Of a stretch of DNA of 64,000 nt, positions 60,675-64,000 are shown in pieces (position 1 is the stretch's first letter; the number at the start of each line of letters is the position of its first letter). The stretch is from Orthonyx spaldingii (lineage: Eukaryota; Chordata; Aves; Passeriformes; Orthonychidae), in NCBI GenBank assembly GCA_013397795.1, contig VZTJ01005217.1, forward strand, positions 124,001 to 188,000. Direction: 5' to 3'. Made by a program: the position numbers and the translations under genes. Below the pieces are notes generated by a model that did not search any database, was not told the DNA's origin, and saw only the letters and a list, made by a program, of their open reading frames with translations.

Positions 60675-63068
60675 CATCACCCTACTAAAGGAAAACTGAG
60701 TTTTCTGTGAAGCCACTGCACTGTCATGTGCTCCCAGGATGAAGTTTACCAACCTTTTGAAGCTGCAGGTTTATTAGAAATGAGCCTATGTTGAGTCAGG
60801 CCTCCTCTCTCATAGGGATGCAGAAGTCTGCACATGGCTTAGAAACTGGTTTGGCACATTTCATTTTTCACTAAGAAAAGCTGACTGCGTAGACAATTAA
60901 AAAATTACACCATGAAAGACTGAGGTAGCATTTTTTAATCTTTAGGGTGAGTGATCTGTTGACTGCAGGAAATCTGTGCTGTCCTGGCCCTGTAGCAAAA
61001 TGTAAATAGCAGATAAGGGTGATGAGGGCATTTTAGATAAACAATACACTTTGTGTTATGGGATTGTGAGCCCCAAATGGGGTTCAGAGGGTCTGCTTAT
61101 ACCCCTTGATTCAGGGCTTTTTCTAAAGGGTTTTCTCTTGTCCCTTTTTTAAAAAGTGCTGCTGGAGAAGGAAGTTTGGTGTCCCAAGCATGAAGCAGAA
61201 CCCTTGTGAGAAAGTCTGGAATGTAACAACAGGCTGAGCTACTTGTGGATATTCTCAGGCTCCTTGATTTTCTCCCACCCATGAAATCAGGGATGTCATT
61301 CTTCACTGTTCTGTTTCTGTGGCAAATTATTCCTAGTGAGTATTTTTTACTCTCCTGGTGGAAGCCCTTAACTTAGGGCATCTGCATGGAAGAACATAAG
61401 AAACTGGAGAAGAGGGAAAGCATCAGGGACAGAATTATGCTTCTCCAATCCTCTTGCCTCCTTCCTTTCTATCTCAACAAACACAAAATCCTGCCATTGT
61501 TTTTGAATCCTTCTATGTGACTTCAAAATGTTCATGTGCTGCATGATCACAGATTTGGCGTTTTGCTTGTTGCCTATTGAGTGAGAGAGATGCTTTTTTC
61601 ATGTCTGCACTACCCAGCTCCTCACTCTGATCCTTCCTAATGGCTGGAATAAACCTGAGAACAGGCAGGCAGCAGAGCTGCATCCATCCAGCTCCCTGCA
61701 GCTGCTCCCACTGGTACCTCCTGCCTCACCTCAGGGTACTGCCAAGCTGTGGCACAGTGGAGCTGAGGTCTTTGAATGTTGCAACACACATGTATATATA
61801 TGAAAAACAGATAAATATGCCCAAATTCTCCTCACATGTTGAATAGTGTCTGCTCTGCAGTCTTAGATCTCACACAGTGATGTGCTTTTCTTTGGGTACT
61901 GTCTATATCACTGATTTATAATCCTATCAGTAGATTGCAAGACTGATTAATCCCTCATTTCTGTCTGTCCATCTATTTCTCATCTCAGTTATTTTCTTTC
62001 CCATGATTTATTTACCTAGCAGGAAATAAATTGATTCAATTTCCTTATCCCGTCTTTTCTTATTTCTCTGCTAATTATTAGTGGACTGACTCAGCACGCT
62101 GTGGGAGGGTCACCCTCTGCCCTTTGGGTGCCTTTGGGGCAGCAGTCTCACCTGCTTTCAGCTGGGATGGATCACACCCTTCTGGTCTCTCCCAGGGCTG
62201 ATGACAGCTTGCTTCACTGCAATCAGATTAATTTGGAAGTATGTTACTTTCCTGGAGAAAATGTCACAGAATTGTGGAGGAGAGAGACGGAAGAGGTTCA
62301 TTAAATTGGTCAGTCCATCTCGCTGCCAATCAGTGGCAGTTCCTGGCAGGGCACACCTCGGCTCTGCTCCAGCAATGTTTCCAAAGTGCCTGGTGATGTG
62401 CAGCCCTGTCCTTGAGGATGTTCACAGCCAGCACCTTCCCAGGTCAAGAGCACTCAGAGCCGCTCCTCCCGTGCTCTGCCCTGCTGCCTGATCACCCTTC
62501 CCCCTCAGAAATTCCCCTCTGCGAGCACCACAAACAGCTCTGGCTAAAGGAGGTGTTGAGCAGCACTAATGCTGGCAGCAGTGCTTGTGAAGGAATCCTC
62601 TCTGGGCCAGCACACTTTGCTGCTCTTCGGGAAGGTCACCTCAATGCCTCTGTCCCAGACACTTCAAACATCCCACTCTCAGGCTTGTAGGACCAGCCCG
62701 CTCATGCTTGAAAGTAATGATTTATAAACTTTCTTAAGGGCAACCAAGTGAGCAAGAGGCTTTACTCAGACAGACCTGGCTAGATGGAAATTATTGACCA
62801 GGAGAGGGAAGTGCTCAAGGTGGCCAGAAAAATAGCCGACACCAGTATCATAGCTCTCTTTATCCACTTCTGGCTTGTGCATTACAAAAGTTCAGGTGGC
62901 TTTCAATGCCTGGCTCAATTTGTGCCCTGAATGGAGCAGCTGTTTTATTTCTATGCAGCCGGAGAATTTCCAGTGTTAAAGAACTTGCTCTCTCCATCTT
63001 TATTATTTCACTTAATCAGATGTGTAAGGTGTAAGGTAATGTTAGCCTCATTCTCTGCGAAATAACAT
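60675..63068. other. Non-coding unique sequence
   Basis: GC is higher at 62100-62690, where frames of 67-96 codons overlap without recognisable domains. No repeat or RNA gene recognised. Confidence 0.5.
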
Positions 63069-63196
63069 GGAATCACAGAATCACAGAATGGTTTGGGCTG
63101 AAAGGGACCTTAAAGTTCATTCAATTCCACCTCCTGCCATGGGCAGGGACACCTCCCTAGACCAGGTTGCTCCAAGCCCCATCCAGCCTGACCAGT
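63069..63196 (-). repeat. CR1 LINE, 3'-end fragment, antisense
   Basis: About 128 bp antisense CR1: tandem GAATCACA units (63070-63087), GAATGGTTTGGGCTG, AAGGGACCTTAAAG, CCTGCCATGGGCAGGG, ACCAGGTTGCTCC and AAGCCCCATCCAGCCTG. It is well preserved and 5'-truncated, and matches the subfamily of the 2.9- and 24.3-kb copies. Confidence 0.95.
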
Positions 63197-64000
63197 TTAA
63201 CATCACTGTGGACAATTAGGAAAAAGCTTCTGTAAGAAAGGTGTCTGTAAAGGATGCACTGATGTGAGGAAGGAGCTGGACTGAACTAAACCTCTGTCTC
63301 TGCCCTGTGCTTCTGCCCTGTGTTGGCTTACACACGTTGTTTCTATCTGGATCCTAAATCAGGAGCAGCATCAGCCCTGGAGAATAAATCTTCAGCCCAG
63401 TGTGTTGGATGAGGCTCTCATAAGGGAATGAGATGTTCATATGTTAACTTGTTTCCCTGGCTTCCAGGGCTTGTTTGGGCAGAGGGAATGTGCACAGGTA
63501 AAGCAATCTGCAAAGCAAAATGGGTGCTTTGTCTCCCTCAGGGCCTCAGCAGTCCTGGTGACTGATCCTGCATTTTGGTGAGCATTATTACCACTTGCAG
63601 GGTACAATCCAAACCCTGTCTGGGGTTGTGGAAGGAGGCTGGGATCTGGGGAGGACCCATCCCACAGATAATGACAGAAGTTGCCAGCTTGCTCAGGCAC
63701 AGCTGCAACACCACACAAATCAGTGCTGTCAGCCAGGAACAAATTAGCTCCTGCAAATAAATCCATTCTTGCTTCATACCCCATTCTGACAGTTCCCTTT
63801 CCAGCAAAGCTCCCAGGGCTGGGATGTACAGCCTTGACACTCTCCCAAATGCCCACTTGGAAGAAACTGCTGTGCTGATGCTGCCAGCTCCCAATCTGGC
63901 AAAAGCCAACCCCAATTACAAAGGACAAGCAGCAGGAGCAGTCCCTGGCACTGTTTTTTTCAGCAGTGGAAATTATGGCCTGTTCCACTGGTGTTTGCCA
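63197..64000. other. Non-coding unique sequence to window end
   Basis: A minus-strand frame of 183 codons (63437-63988) is open here, with a second minus frame of 125 codons nested in it. Neither shows a known domain. The region is CpG-poor and moderately GC-rich, where chance frames run longer. I do not call a gene, but the frame reaches close to the window edge and could be rechecked with more sequence. Confidence 0.45.

Overview
The window looks like non-coding DNA from a bird genome. The evidence is a series of 5'-truncated CR1 LINE fragments on both strands, several ending in the short ATTCTATG/ATTCTGTG-type repeats typical of avian CR1 3' ends. Other support is overall AT-richness with strong CpG depletion, two short solo LTRs with 6-bp target duplications, and one N-filled assembly gap. 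I see no Alu, L1 or B-type mammalian repeats. Species cannot be fixed; a neognath bird is a reasonable inference.

I found no protein-coding exon I can defend. Open frames are short, mostly below 130 codons. None carries a recognisable domain apart from translations across CR1 remnants, which show the C-terminal part of the CR1 reverse-transcriptase ORF. The window therefore reads as intergenic desert or the inside of a very long intron.

Layout: 1-9 kb holds a CR1 3' end (2.9 kb), an old CR1 (7.8 kb) and an AT-rich octamer/homeodomain-motif cluster (8.7 kb). 9-16 kb has a CR1 3' end (9.05 kb), an unusual CpG-retaining block (11.55-12.33 kb), a block rich in GATTA/TAATC motifs (15.1-15.5 kb) and solo LTR copy 1 (15.85 kb). 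16-27 kb has a minus-strand CR1 (17.8 kb), candidate regulatory blocks (19.3, 22.7, 23.5 kb), a plus-strand CR1 (24.3 kb) and a CR1 interrupted by the assembly gap (26.6 kb). 27-38 kb is mostly unique, with a 10-bp inverted repeat resembling paired SOX sites (28.4 kb), a 135-bp imperfect hairpin (34.1 kb), a candidate block (37.1 kb) and a CR1 scrap (38.0 kb). 38-43 kb has the longest CR1 (39.7-40.3 kb, minus), another plus-strand CR1 (41.6 kb) and LTR copy 2 (42.5 kb). 43-64 kb is mostly unique, with an A-rich simple repeat, a pyrimidine-biased block, a facing pair of octamer motifs just upstream of an mRNA-like 3' end with an A19 run (51.2 kb), a 65-bp tandem duplication (52.6 kb), an old CR1 (54.4 kb), a homopurine tract (60.5 kb) and a final CR1 (63.1 kb).

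The best candidates for function are non-coding: CpG-retaining and homeodomain/POU/SOX-motif-rich blocks like those of conserved vertebrate enhancers in gene deserts. This is inference from base composition and motifs; cross-species alignment or chromatin data would decide it. I did not find a convincing new coding system.
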